A stretch of 33,481 nucleotides of DNA from Calcarisporiella thermophila CBS 279.70 (lineage: Eukaryota > Calcarisporiellomycota). Location of the stretch: positions 1-33,481 of the forward strand of contig NW_027192224.1 of the NCBI RefSeq assembly GCF_041956535.1, written 5' to 3'. A model generated the notes under the pieces. The model was not told the DNA's origin. It did not search any database and worked only from the letters and a program-made list of their open reading frames with translations. The position numbers and the translations under genes were made by a program. Below, one piece after another: positions 1 to 10,617 of this stretch. Position 1 is the stretch's first letter, and every line of letters begins with the position of its first letter.

Positions 1-997
1 CCTAACCTAAATAAAATGTGTTCAAAAAAAAATTTAATTAATGGTTCAAGTCGGCAAAAGCGATGGAATTAAGTAGAGATAGAAAACTTAATCCAAAAAT
101 GACTCAGGGATGATTACTTCCAATATCAAACCAAATATGCATCATTTAAAAGTAAAGTGACAACATCAAATATGACTACTAGAACTTAACCTTAGATCAT
201 GCAATAGGTTGTCCTGAAATTGCACCACCTATATCATTGTTTTCGCAATTAGCTTTTGTTCTGTTATAATTTCAGAATTCGATTGCTTATTGATTAGCTC
301 TAAAATCTATATCAGATATCCTGGCAGAATGATTTAGCAGAATCTAAAACTTAGAAATTAAACGAATCCTCGGGCTTTGAACCAACATAATCTTATTTTC
401 TTACTAATTCTTAGTGTCCAAATGAATCCTACTCAGGTCGAGGTGTTTCAAGGATTCGCAGCCATTGAAATTCCGCTAGGCTTAGTTAGAACTTGCAGTC
501 ATTATTAACACCTATTCAATATCTCAACTCGACCTAACTTTAAAATTGGAAAGTAAAATATTGTTTGGAGTTGTTTGTTCCTGATGACAACAACGTACTA
601 TTCCATAGTGATTTGTGGATAATTGAATATTAAAGATTACAAAGACTCAAATAATAACGAATTGAAAACAGTAATATTTTGATGAGAGAGAGTTTTGGAT
701 TTAAGTTGTAATAAAATCATCCAAAGAAAACAAGAGAATTGTAATATTTAAGAAAAGACTGCTTATCTTCTATATAGTGGTCGTTAGTCGAGAAATGTAG
801 TAATAATATTTGACCAGATCAAGTAAAGTATGATATAATATAGCCCCTTTATTAAATACCAGATAACAGTTATAATTCAAGATGGAACCAAGCTATCAAA
901 ATATTCATGACAATGATATATGGGTAAATAAATATATCTAATGTATTACTACTTGTCTACGAAGAAAATATTTGAGAATAAATTCAAGTGAATTTTG
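1..997. other. AT-rich intergenic stretch, no gene seen
   Basis: No open frame of useful length, splice-joined coding stretch, tRNA or repeat copy could be supported here. The segment is uniformly AT-rich and probably serves as 3' flank of the dioxygenase gene that ends at 998. Confidence 0.6.
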
Positions 998-2270
998 CTA
1001 TACATAACGATCCACACTGTCTAAGAGGACACACTCTTTCACCCCAGGAATAATTCCACCTCGCTTACTCACCCCCGATAAATCTCCAGCAAAACGCTCA
1101 CCGAAAGTTGCTGGCAATGCCCAACCACCACGACTGCCGGTTGACATCCATAGGCGATAGAGATGGCGCCGTTTAGTAGGGTCGGAATCGCTATCAACAT
1201 AACCTTCACGAGAATGAAGGATATGGTGGTTATGGACATACTGGATGTCTCCTGGTTGAAGATACATGCGAACTGCTTGCTCTTGGCACACTTCTTCAAT
1301 AGCCTCGATTGCTTCCAATCGAACATCTGTCAGAGGTGGCACTCCAGCATGACGCTTGGTAGTGGTAAGATAACTACGATCAAAAATGGTGAGCAGACGA
1401 CCCTTGAAATAATGAAATATGGGACTAAGGTAGAAGGGCAACTTGCCAGCTGGCACTTCACCCTTACGATCCCAGTACCAGTCGGATCTGCTAAGTTCTT
1501 TTACATATTCCGGGTTTTTCTTCATTAATTTGTTATAAACAGTATGAGAAGCGGCAAGAGCACTTGCACCACCCGACTCAGAAGTTTGAAGGCAAAGTAG
1601 AGCCACGATATCGGAAGAGTCGGTATGGAACCAGTGTCGCCTATTTGTAGTGTAAAGTCGAACTCCTGGTGCATCAGGATTATTTCCGTGATCTTTGACA
1701 TGTCCTAATATAGAAAGAAAGAAAGAAATGGCTGTGAAATTTATCTCTTCCAAAAGGATGGCTATTTTATATCAAATTATCAATGGCAATGATCCACTTA
1801 CCCAATAAATGCCCAAAGCTATTTTGAGAAACGAACGGACCAAAATAAGAAGATATTCCCATGAATGCTGCAGCAGACTCTTCTCGAGTATATCGCTGGA
1901 CTGGCAGACCGCGTATCAAAGTAAAACCACGACCCTCCTGAATATCACTGCGAATTTCCTCAAGTTTCTTGCCGAGATGAGGAAGAGGGAATCTGTAGAA
2001 AGTAATTTCTGCCAAAGGTAGGTCCAGAGAACGGAAGTAAACAATAGCTGCCTCAATTTCTTTGATATCCGAGTCCGTCAAGTGGTATGTCCAGATATCC
2101 TGGTTCGCTTGCATATATTGGCCTTCCCAAGCAGTGGGTCCTTCAATTTGTTTAGGGAATTCCTCGAAGACAGGATTAACAAAAGCAGCGAACGCATCTT
2201 TTACTCCAACCTTGAGTTCTTCTCCAGGGCTTGTGGAGATATCAATGTCTGCTTTGTGGGGGGGGGCCAT
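998..2270 (-). CDS. TauD/TfdA-type Fe(II)/2-oxoglutarate dioxygenase
   Basis: Likely a soluble 2-oxoglutarate-dependent dioxygenase of the TauD/clavaminate synthase-like superfamily. The substrate cannot be read from sequence. Two exons, 2270-1802 and 1704-998, join (469+707 nt) into 391 residues. The donor is GGTAAGTG and the acceptor TATTAG, restoring ...HLLG-HVKDHGN.... The iron-binding HxD motif is in HWFHTDSSD (about H183/D185). The distal His lies in HHILHSREGY (about H320), followed by an Arg in HLYRLWM (about R340) that would hold 2-oxoglutarate. There is no signal peptide. Codons 2-5 lie in a run of nine C on the coding strand, so the exact N-terminus depends on that homopolymer being correct. 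Length fits fungal TauD-like proteins, which are usually somewhat under 400 residues. Family assignment is firm; the reaction is unknown. Confidence 0.9.
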
Positions 2271-3030
2271 TTGATATGGATTATGCGAGAGCTAGAAATT
2301 ATATTGTCAAAAAGAAGATTTAGAAAAATCTAGGAGTATAGAAGAATTTGTAATTGAGGATGCCTGTTTTAGTTCAGTTTTATTGCCTTTTTATATGTTT
2401 TGGACTGATATTGATGGCCTAACTTCTTCTTTAATGATTCAAATATGTCTCCAATAATATAGAAAATAGCCACATAAGTGTACACAATATTTCCTTTTTA
2501 ATTCATGTCCATTCTATTGTTGCACGAGTTATAAAAAGAATTGCCATAGGGCAAAGCTTTGTGTATGTGACTTATTAATAATTTCCGAGTAACACCTTCG
2601 CTTATCTCCAATTGATTGCGAATTTTTTTGATCCATCACGAATTCTTGTCTAAAGTTTGAGCAAATGGTGATGCTTATACATACTATGATTTTATTTTGG
2701 TGCTTATGTATCGTGTGACATCCAAAAATATTAAAATGAAAGTTCTTCTCGGAGATCTTCGGGATCTGAATTTAATTTAAAAAGATTAAGTTATAACACA
2801 GCACAATGGCAACAGCGTGCAAACCTTTTTAATGTGAAAGTTCAAATATATTTAGCTTTAGGCCATTCATCTATTGAGAAGCGTTTTTCTGTTGCACCCT
2901 CTCACAAGAGCTTTGTTCAAGAATTCTTCGATAATAAACAAGAAAACTCATTTATAAATCAGTTTTTGACGCCATTTTTTTTTCCTAGTGTTTTTTCTTA
3001 TTTTTCTTCGGCATACATTCATCGGTTGCA
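2271..3030. other. Divergent intergenic region
   Basis: This lies between the divergently transcribed dioxygenase and transporter genes and so must carry both promoters. A 72-codon open frame at 2834-3052 overlaps the transporter start in another frame and has no recognisable features. I saw no repeat. Confidence 0.5.
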
Positions 3031-4814
3031 ATGGCTTCCATTCCAGAATTAATTTGGGTCAGCGTTAAACCAGTCCTCAAAATTTTTATAGCCTCTGGTA
3101 TTATCTTCATTTAAAATTTTTCAATTGATCCTTAAATATCTAATATTATTTCCGTACAGCCGGAGGCGCAATACTTACGAGAGCAGGAGTTTTGGATGGA
3201 TGGGGTCTTAAACTATTATCAAAAGTAAAGGACCAAGACTGCTTTATTTATATAGAATAGAAATAGGTGCTGATATTTTAAATGTATACACTTTTTTACT
3301 CTTATACCCTAGGTTTGTGTCTACTTTTTGTCACCTGCACTACTTTTCTCTAAAACTGTGGCAGGAATTAGTGTGGATAAAATTGATCGCCTTGGGTAAG
3401 ATACACAGAACCATCTTTGGATGGTACTCTATGTGAACATTGAAAAATGAGACAAACTAACCTTTGATTATATTTCTGATGTGATTTACCCTATCAGCCT
3501 CATTGTGATGATGGCTCTCCTTTACATCACTATTGGGTTTTCCGCTGGATTCCTTATTAGACGCTTTTGTAAATTACCCCAAAATTTTTCTTATGCAGCA
3601 ATTGCAGTGGCGGCGTGGGGTAACTGGGTAAGTTAATTACTAAACCCATGGCTATAAGTTTCACTAACCTTGAAAATTATAACGTGATATTAAGGGTGAC
3701 ATTCCTCTTGCCCTTATAATGTCTTTGGGAGATATATCTCCTTTTCACAAAGGAGATACTGATGTCGGCGTCGCATATGCTTCGATCTTTCTTGCTGTAT
3801 TCTACTTTACAATGTGGGGTGCAGGCTACAAACTATTTCAGTGGGATTTCCCAGAAACTTCCAAACAAACCTCGGAAGATACGAGTACCGCTAAAAACAG
3901 TAGTGAAGCAATGGAGGAAGTCGTAGTTGATCAAGGAAAATTTAATGCAGATGAAGACACAGCGATTTCTCAAAATGAAGCAGCCCAAGAGCATGACACA
4001 AAAACCAAGGCTGGTGCCGACTATGAAGAGAAAGAACAGTCATTCAAAAATAATCCAAACAGAAGCGGCAAATCCATCTTGGCTCGTTTGCAAAAAATAA
4101 AAGAGAAGCTTGGGTTTATATTTAATCCTCCTAACGTAGCACTGCTGATCGGATTTACGATTGCTATGATTTCTCCACTAAAATCTCTTTTTGTTCCAAG
4201 CCCGTCTAATTCTAATCCGCCATTGATGTTCATTAGAGAAATTGCTGATTCGGTTGGAATGGCAGCCGTTCCAATTGTAGGTATCCCTATTTTATTTATT
4301 CCAATGATCAAACGAATGATCAACGGATTTTTGAAATACATCTACATTACACTGAATTTCATCGAGACTAATTTTTGTATATCTATTTTTAAAGGGTTTA
4401 ATTTGTTTAGGTGGTGGTCTTGCCCGGTTATCCATAAAATCAGTGCCTTTGCATGTTATCATCTTGCTTGTCGTTTCAAAATTGATTCTACTTCCGATCG
4501 TTGGTATTGGATTGGTTCAAGCTTTTACTTATTCTGCGCATTTGATAGACCCAGAGGATAAAATATTCAGGTATTGTGGCAAATAAGTTTATTCTTCATT
4601 TCAACATTATGCCTATTGAATTATTCTGCATTTAAGATTCGTTCTCCTGTTCACTGGATGTGTCCCCACTGCATCTACTTGTGTGCTTCTCACTCAACTC
4701 TATTCCCCTGATGGAGAATCACGTGAGATTGGTAGTGTTCTTTTAGTCATGTATTTAGTCTCTATGCTTAGTATGACTGGTTTTCTTACATTTTATCTTC
4801 ATCTGCTGAGTTAA
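3031..4814 (+). CDS. Auxin efflux carrier (AEC) family membrane transporter
   Basis: Multi-pass transporter of the fungal AEC/PIN-like family (relatives of yeast Ecm3), probably in an internal or plasma membrane; the substrate is unknown. Seven exons: 3031-3097, 3160-3224, 3313-3395, 3498-3627, 3695-4280, 4411-4570, 4637-4814. They sum to 1269 nt, 422 residues. Family landmarks across junctions are VYFLSPALLFSKTVAGI (exon 3), AAWGNW-GDIPLALIMSLGD (exons 4/5), the central charged cytosolic loop (exon 5), GGGLARLSIKSVPLHVI (exon 6) and FTGCVPTASTCVLLTQLYSP (exon 7). Branch-point-like CTAAC motifs precede acceptors. The exon 5 donor is the least certain. Only the GT at 4281 restores frame, and it leaves a 130-nt intron and a helix a few residues shorter than relatives. 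The helices flank the loop as in PIN-like proteins. Confidence 0.9.
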
Positions 4815-5434
4815 GACAACTAGAATGCGAGTAAAAATTATAGATTTATTATCACATAACCCCAATCATTACCATTTATTTTCATTATTTAGATAATATT
4901 TATTTATTTTTCTCTCTCTTAGTCCCAACTATTTCTCATTTTATATTGTATAAAATAGTTTAATTTATGGCTCTGAGGTTAGAATTTTATAGTGTTTTCA
5001 GAAGAATATGTAAATTATACCTTTTGTTGGAGTACGATCAGGCGTGACTTCCTACCTGGACAAAATAAGTTTTTCAAAGTTTTTCAAATTTTTGAGACTA
5101 TTATTTACGTCATTAGCTTGGTTATTAATTTACATGTTATTTAATCAATGGATTTAAAACAGCCTTGTTTTATCTACTATTCTCAAGGATTCTGATATCT
5201 TACAATGCAAATAAAAATACGAAAAATATAGATCATTAGTACAAAATACATAGCGAACCTTCTGTCAGTAAACTTTAAAACACAGATATATAGCCTTTAT
5301 ATTTTAAAAAGTTTAAAACAGTAGATGGAGAGGATAAACTAGTCTAAAAGGCTAGTATATTGAGCCACATGCTCTCAGTTACTATAATCATAATATCTAT
5401 TAGAAATTTAATGGTGCTATTCTACAGGCAAAAA
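4815..5434. other. Convergent intergenic region with an LTR fragment
   Basis: AT-rich 3' flank shared by the transporter (plus) and the seven-helix gene (minus). Apart from the LTR fragment at 5025-5061 I see no gene. Confidence 0.5.
5025..5061 (+). repeat. Truncated LTR end, same family as 10076 and 31557
   Basis: Begins TGTTGGAGTACGATCAGGCG and continues with TGAC...CCTGGA, closely matching the first ~37 bases of the LTR at 10076 (TGTTGGAGAACGACCAGGCA). After that, similarity stops. It is a relic of an LTR retrotransposon insertion in plus orientation. Confidence 0.6.
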
Positions 5435-6460
5435 TTAATTATACCTTTGAAATTTTGCTACCTTAATACTTGAAAGCGAAAGAGTTGCAGCGTCATTCGA
5501 TCTTTCTGCTTGCGATGAATTACAAACTAGTGTTGACGGAATATTGATGCTAATAGACGAATTCAGTTTGATGTGTTCAATTATAAAGGGTTCCACCATT
5601 GCATATGCGAAGTAGAGTACAATAAGCTGTCCCATGATTATATACACAATTTTTGCGATTTCAGTAGGCACCATTTTGTTATCAATCTCGATTTTGATGG
5701 TAATAATTAGCCACGAAAAGAAATTGTAGCCAAGTAACACGAGTATCATGGTGATTCTCCCAAAAATTTGGAACAATATATCGTGACGCTTTACGCGTAT
5801 TATATTCGAGTACGATCTATGAAAACATATGGTTGTTATTAACGTGAAGAAAAAATATATCCCAGATTCGAATATGATCAGAGCGTTTATAGTTTTCCAG
5901 AAAGTCATGTGGGAGGCGTGTTGAATCATTACAAGCGTGATAACAATGGAGCACGAAAGATTTGCGAACGAGAGGGACTGAATTATATATCGGACCTTGG
6001 TCCACTTGGTTTCAAGGGTGGATTGCATTACGAGCAAATTGTACAGCTTCAATGAATCGATAATGATAAGGCTGTTTAATGAGGAAAAAAGTGTGCTCAA
6101 AGCAATGGCAAGAATAGGACCTGACGAATACTCATAATCGCTTAAGAAATTGCAGAAGAGCAAATCTTGAAGTTGAGTGGCGAAATAACATAATCCAACC
6201 AGGCCTGAGGTAACTATCTTGAGTATTTTAATAAAGAGACTCTTAGGGGTCTTGATCCGAATCGTCTTGACAATATATGGAATGTAGAGCAGCAATATCC
6301 AAATGCCTAGAAATACAGTTACTCCCGAAATACTGCATGACCTGATGATTTGTTGCTTCCCCATATGCTGTACATAATGATTGCTAATTCTACATTGTGT
6401 AAAAAAGTTGATCGATTCGCAACATGCAATTAGTGTCTCGTTTTTAGAAGATAAATCCAT
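5435..6460 (-). CDS. Seven-helix receptor-like membrane protein, paralog A
   Basis: Unrecognised family. The 341-residue product has a hydrophilic N-terminus of about 43 residues with an N-glycosylation sequon (NET at 7-9) and three cysteines. Seven hydrophobic segments follow, roughly at 44-66, 83-105, 117-140, 160-182, 187-212, 228-252 and 264-287, and then a polar C-terminal tail. An external N-terminus, seven helices and a cytosolic tail resemble a G-protein-coupled receptor topology, but I see no diagnostic motif of a known GPCR class. Paralog B at 8678 is transcribed divergently. It is collinear without gaps for about 310 residues and about three quarters identical by eye; the tails diverge. 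An AG|GTATAA donor sits just before the stop, at the same point as AG|GTAAGG in paralog B, so a short last exon may replace the final few residues. A TATA box lies about 52 bases upstream of the ATG. Confidence 0.8.
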   Translation of the reverse strand: MDLSSKNETLIACCESINFFTQCRISNHYVQHMGKQQIIRSCSISGVTVFLGIWILLLYIPYIVKTIRIKTPKSLFIKILKIVTSGLVGLCYFATQLQDLLFCNFLSDYEYSSGPILAIALSTLFSSLNSLIIIDSLKLYNLLVMQSTLETKWTKVRYIIQSLSFANLSCSIVITLVMIQHASHMTFWKTINALIIFESGIYFFFTLITTICFHRSYSNIIRVKRHDILFQIFGRITMILVLLGYNFFSWLIITIKIEIDNKMVPTEIAKIVYIIMGQLIVLYFAYAMVEPFIIEHIKLNSSISINIPSTLVCNSSQAERSNDAATLSLSSIKVAKFQRYN

Positions 6461-6511
6461 AAATGAATAGGAATAATTTAAACAGCGAATTTCATGGAAA
6501 ATTCACGCGTT

Positions 6512-6518
6512 TATATAG
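6512..6518 (-). promoter_or_regulatory. TATA box of paralog A
   Basis: On the minus strand this reads TATATAA within CTATATAAACGCGTGAATTT, 52-58 bases upstream of the ATG at 6460. A similar string, CTATATTAAACGCCAAAATT, lies upstream of paralog B, which suggests the core promoter was duplicated with the gene. Confidence 0.5.
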
Positions 6519-8584
6519 TATCAGAGCAGTTTCATAATTCAACCATATTAGTATATTACTATACTATTACAGTTGTATATTTTTATGGTAATTTAATTCA
6601 TCTCGAGGATATCAATTACAACAAAATTTAAAACTGATAAGCACTTTTCAAGGATTCATTTCGCCTACTCCTCTCCAACTATTGACTTTTATGTTGTCTA
6701 TAGGCACTTATTTTATTTCGACATAGCAAACCATATATCATCAACAATGTATTAACAGTTCTGTAATTAAAGTCTTTCTCAGTAAAATAAAAGCTATTGA
6801 AAAATATCTTTGCCAAAACAAACCGAGTAATTTACATCCACGTAAACATTTTTGGATGAATGGTGAGTACTTAGTTAATGAACTGAAACCTGAAGAATAG
6901 GCAGTATATTTCGTCAAAAATGAATTTTACCATTAACACTCGAATGCGAATGTTTTACTGAGTGGATATTGCGGAATAAAATGTGTCTATGAGATAAGAA
7001 GAGATTCTAGTAATATTCAAATTAGTAATAGATCAGTAGTATAGTGAAGGGCGGATCAAAATAGGTTATTGTTTCTGTCCACTGGGCAACTCAGTTACCT
7101 TAAAATTTATGCAAAACCAGGATATTTCATGGAATGATTTTTGTGGAGAAACTAAAATAAGAAGTTTTATGTGAAAACTCGGCTCGAATTCATAAGCGAG
7201 AATAAACGTATCTGAATTATATTGGTCACGATTAAGGAGGATCGATACTTGTTTCAGCCCGAATCAGCAAGATACAGTAGCTTGCAATCCTTTTAATCAG
7301 TTAATAATCGAAATTCTTAGCAACTGTCTTGCCCAAATCATGAGTTGAAGTAAATCAAGTTATACAGCATCTTGTTGCTCTTACAATATGTGAATGTGCA
7401 GTATTTTATGCCACGGCTTAATATTATGGCAAGATATTGGATCTCGGGCGGGTAATATGCTAAATGTTTTTTGCCAATGATGTCTGGGGCAGAATCGAAA
7501 ATTCTCTCTTATTACAGCATATCAACTTCAATAAGAGATATAATATAACAAAATGCATAATATTATATCAATGTTTGTTACTTTTTTTTGGAGGATAAAA
7601 TTGAGATCAGATAAGCGAGACATTATGCTTCAACCTTTTGATACTAATTGCATGGTTTACTGAATCCGCGATTGCATAACTGCAAAAAAAAATTCTCAAC
7701 TTATAGGTTCAAGGCCGTCCTGCTGAATATTATTAACTCAAGGTCAAACTATACTCTTGAAATTTTACAAACCCAGATAACATAAGAAAAAGTGTAAGTC
7801 CCCGAATAAATGATATTTTCAAACCAAATTATTGTTTATATACAGAGTATATCTCTTGAACCGGAGAGCTATGTCAACGCCCTTAATGATACACTAGCAT
7901 TTGGATAATTCGAATAGTTGTTGGGAATACTCTAAGAGTTAAATAATCAAAAACTTGTAAACTTTCGGTTGCATTCAAATACATTCTATGTTTTGCCATA
8001 TTCGCTGCAAAAACAGGGCAAGATTTCTGATATCAATGGAGCAGGATCGCATTTCAAAAGGAACTAAATATGAAACTTAGGAAACACAAACCCAAAGATC
8101 CGAAAAGGCCATAAAGAATCTTACTTTGGTTTCTCCACACTGCCCTCGGTTGGCAAATAAAGATGATTTACAAATATTGAAGATTACCGAATCTACTTGG
8201 TGTATTGATCGGTACTCGCACATCTATAGTTTAGCAGTTACCAGAATAACAATAAGGTTTTCAAATTACACAAGAAAATCGTAAATTCATTGTAAAATTT
8301 TTATTGTATATGTTTTTGTCCTCAATATTAAACAGAAAATATATAATAACAACTTCAATGATGACGTAATAGAAATATTTTATAATTTGAGCAAGTGAAC
8401 CGTATGTAGCACCTCAACTTTAGTTGAAATTCCTAGTGTAACAATCTTGAAAATCGTGTTTCAAATTTGCAAGTGCGTACTTACCAGGGCCATCATTTCT
8501 ATGTGTGGAAAAGATGTGAGTATAGGACTAGTTTATGAATGGTGAGAGTCAAGACCGTTTTAAATTTCCTGCAATTTCATTGTA

Positions 8585-8622
8585 TCTATATTAAACGCCA
8601 AAATTTAATATATATTATAAAT
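8585..8622 (+). promoter_or_regulatory. Core promoter candidate of paralog B
   Basis: Contains TCTATATTAAACGCCAAAAT followed by TTATAAAT (TATAAAT at 8616-8622, about 56 bases before the ATG at 8678). The first block aligns with the TATA region of paralog A after one inserted base. Confidence 0.45.
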
Positions 8623-8677
8623 TTGCATTTCGCATTGTTGCTTTTTAACTTCTGTTAATATCAGTAACAAATACTTT

Positions 8678-9691
8678 ATGAATTTGTCTTCGAACAACGA
8701 GACGCTCAAAGCCTGCTGCACTTCTATCAATTTCTTCACTCAATGTCGACCAAGTAATCATTATGTACAGCATATGGGAAAGAAGGAAATCATCAGATCC
8801 TGCAGCATTTCAGGAGTAACCGTATTTTTAGGGATATGGATAATAGTTCTATCTTTCCCTTACATTATTAGAACTATTCGGATCAAAACTCCAAAAAGTT
8901 TATTTGTAAAAGTGATCAAGCTTATAGCTTGTATCCTGGTGGGATTATGCTATTTCATTACACAACTACAAGATTTGCTCTTCTGCAACTTCTTAAGCGA
9001 TTATGAGTATGCTTCAGGACCTTTTCTTGCAATAGCGTTGAGCACCTTATTTTCCTCGTTAAACAGCCTCGTTATTATCGACTCCTTGAAGCTGTGCAAC
9101 CTGCTCCTGATGCAATCCTCTTTCGAATCGAAATGGAGTAAAATCCAGTTGATCATTCAGTCTCTTTCGTTCCTTAATCTCACGAGTGCCATTATTATTA
9201 CTATCGTGCTAATTCAGAAAGCTACCCAGATGACTTTCTGGAAAACACTTAACGCTCTAATCATATTCGAGTCTGGAATATATTTCTTGTTCACGCTTAT
9301 CACAAGTATATGCTTCCATAGAACATACACCAAAATAATGCGCGAGCAACGCTACGATATTTTGATCCAAATATTCGGAAGAATCGTAATGATGCTCATG
9401 CTATTAGGTTACAATTTCTTTGCATGGTTGATTATCACCGTCAAGATCGATGTAGAAAACAAACTGGTACCAACTGAAATCGCAAAAATAGTGTACATAA
9501 TAATGGGGCAACTTATAGTGGTATATCTTGTTTATGCCATATTGGAGCCTTACATTATTGAACGCATAAAGCTACAGGCTCCAGCTAAGCTCAGAATTCC
9601 AACTACTCCCGATTCTTCACGGAATGTAAAATTAATCGCTAATGAACCGTGCCAGCATTCCAATATCAAAATAACCGAGGATGAAAGGTAA
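8678..9691 (+). CDS. Seven-helix receptor-like membrane protein, paralog B
   Basis: A 337-residue paralog of the protein at 5435-6460, with the same layout. Conserved N-terminal features are NET at 7-9, CC at 13-14, FFTQC and SNHYVQHMG. Seven hydrophobic helices and a divergent polar tail follow. The most conserved blocks are RSCSISGVTVFLGIW (helix 1), IRIKTPKSLF (first internal loop), TQLQDLLFCNFLSDYEY (end of helix 2 and first outer loop), MTFWKT.NALIIFESGIYF (helix 5) and VPTEIAKIVYIIMGQLIV (helix 7). The frame stops at GAAAGGTAAGG, where AG|GTAAGG is a strong splice donor. A candidate acceptor TTTTTATTAG near 9871 would add FTSS before a stop, so the true C-terminus may lie near 9886. Function is not recognised; a chemosensory or pheromone-type receptor is one possibility inferred from topology alone. 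Confidence 0.8.
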   Translation: MNLSSNNETLKACCTSINFFTQCRPSNHYVQHMGKKEIIRSCSISGVTVFLGIWIIVLSFPYIIRTIRIKTPKSLFVKVIKLIACILVGLCYFITQLQDLLFCNFLSDYEYASGPFLAIALSTLFSSLNSLVIIDSLKLCNLLLMQSSFESKWSKIQLIIQSLSFLNLTSAIIITIVLIQKATQMTFWKTLNALIIFESGIYFLFTLITSICFHRTYTKIMREQRYDILIQIFGRIVMMLMLLGYNFFAWLIITVKIDVENKLVPTEIAKIVYIIMGQLIVVYLVYAILEPYIIERIKLQAPAKLRIPTTPDSSRNVKLIANEPCQHSNIKITEDER

Positions 9692-10075
9692 GGAGATAAA
9701 TTATTTGCCAATATATATATTAGTCAATATATATATTAATGAATATCCATAATTTATTAGATGCTAAGAGATGGCTGAAGAATTAATATTTCGGAATCTA
9801 TGAATTTTATTATACAATGACTATCGATTCTTAATCTCCCTCATTTGAGATATATTCGTTTTTTTATTAGGTTCACTTCTAGTTAATTCTATATATAATT
9901 GTTTTTTATTAAGTTTAAAATACAATCAAGATTAATTAGATATAATGAAAGTATTTCGAGAGTTTACCAAAGATAATCTATATGATATCATGGATTAAAC
10001 ATTATAAAAATGTAGAAAAGCCTCAATACAGGAAAATTGATATCTTTAAATTCGAAATATTTTAAAATAAATTTC
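9692..10075. other. 3' flank of paralog B
   Basis: AT-rich. It contains a tandem copy of CAATATATATATTA near 9709-9740 and the candidate final-exon acceptor near 9871. No independent gene is visible. Confidence 0.45.
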
Positions 10076-10320
10076 TGTTGGAGAACGACCAGGCATGATC
10101 TAAGTCTGGATAGTTGTTGTGTTACGACGGTTATTTCATACTTATACAAATATGTATAAGCAAGTATCTTATCATCATTATTAGTCATCATCTCCTATTC
10201 TATCATATATATAGGATGTGCTTTCTCTCTTTTGAATTCTCAAGTAGTGTGTGTTATTTGTGTTATCCCTTCTATCTGTCTTCTTTCCTTTTATTAATAT
10301 ACTCTTAATCAGTTCCAACA
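10076..10320 (+). repeat. Solo LTR (plus) with ATTTC target-site duplication
   Basis: 245 bases starting TGTTGGAGAACGACCAGG and ending AGTTCCAACA, giving the inverted termini TGTTGGA/TTCCAACA expected of an LTR. It is flanked on both sides by ATTTC (10071-10075 and 10321-10325), a 5-bp target-site duplication. It carries a TATA-like CATATATATAGGATG and a pyrimidine-rich 3' third. It matches the solo LTR at 31557 along its length, and the inverted copy at 10342. Confidence 0.8.
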
Positions 10321-10341
10321 ATTTCTTAAGATCGCCTAGAC

Positions 10342-10617
10342 TGTTGGATTTCAATAAGAGTATATTGATAAAAGGAAAGTAAACAGACAGAAGGGATAAC
10401 ACAAATAACACACATTAGGGAATTAAAAAGAGAGAAAACACATACTATATATATATCTGATGGGATAGGGTAGGAGATAAAAAGAAATAAAGATGGTGAG
10501 ACGCATGCTCGTACTTGTAAGGCGCGTGCTCGTACAAGTGTGCTATTAACTGATGTAACACAAATATTATCCGGAATATATATCGGACTACCAGTCATGC
10601 CTGGTCGTTCTCCAACA
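10342..10617 (-). repeat. Second LTR copy, inverted
   Basis: Reads on the minus strand from TGTTGGAGAACGACCAGG to TTGAAATCCAACA, 276 bases. It matches the plus-strand LTR at 10076 at both ends (first ~24 bases and last ~110), with a diverged middle. The middle includes an imperfect tandem repeat of about 20 bases, GCATGCTCGTACTTGTAAGG / GCGTGCTCGTACAAGTG (10503-10539). Flanks TAGAC and ATAAC do not match, so no target-site duplication is seen. Only 21 bases separate it from the first LTR. Confidence 0.75.

Larger units (their letters stand above)
6461..8677. other. 2.2-kb region between divergent paralogs
   Basis: This separates the head-to-head paralogs and must hold both promoters. I find no supportable gene, tRNA or repeat in the centre. 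Base composition is AT-rich throughout. Confidence 0.5.

Noticed and set aside
1-10. CCTAACCTAA at the window start, telomere-like
   Set aside because: Only two 5-base units and no further repeats; AT-rich unique sequence follows.
43-52. GGTTCAAGTC resembling a tRNA B box
   Set aside because: The flanking bases cannot form the T-arm stem and no acceptor or anticodon arm fits.
998-4814. Dioxygenase plus transporter as part of a biosynthetic cluster
   Set aside because: No backbone enzyme, regulator or other tailoring gene nearby; only two genes are adjacent.
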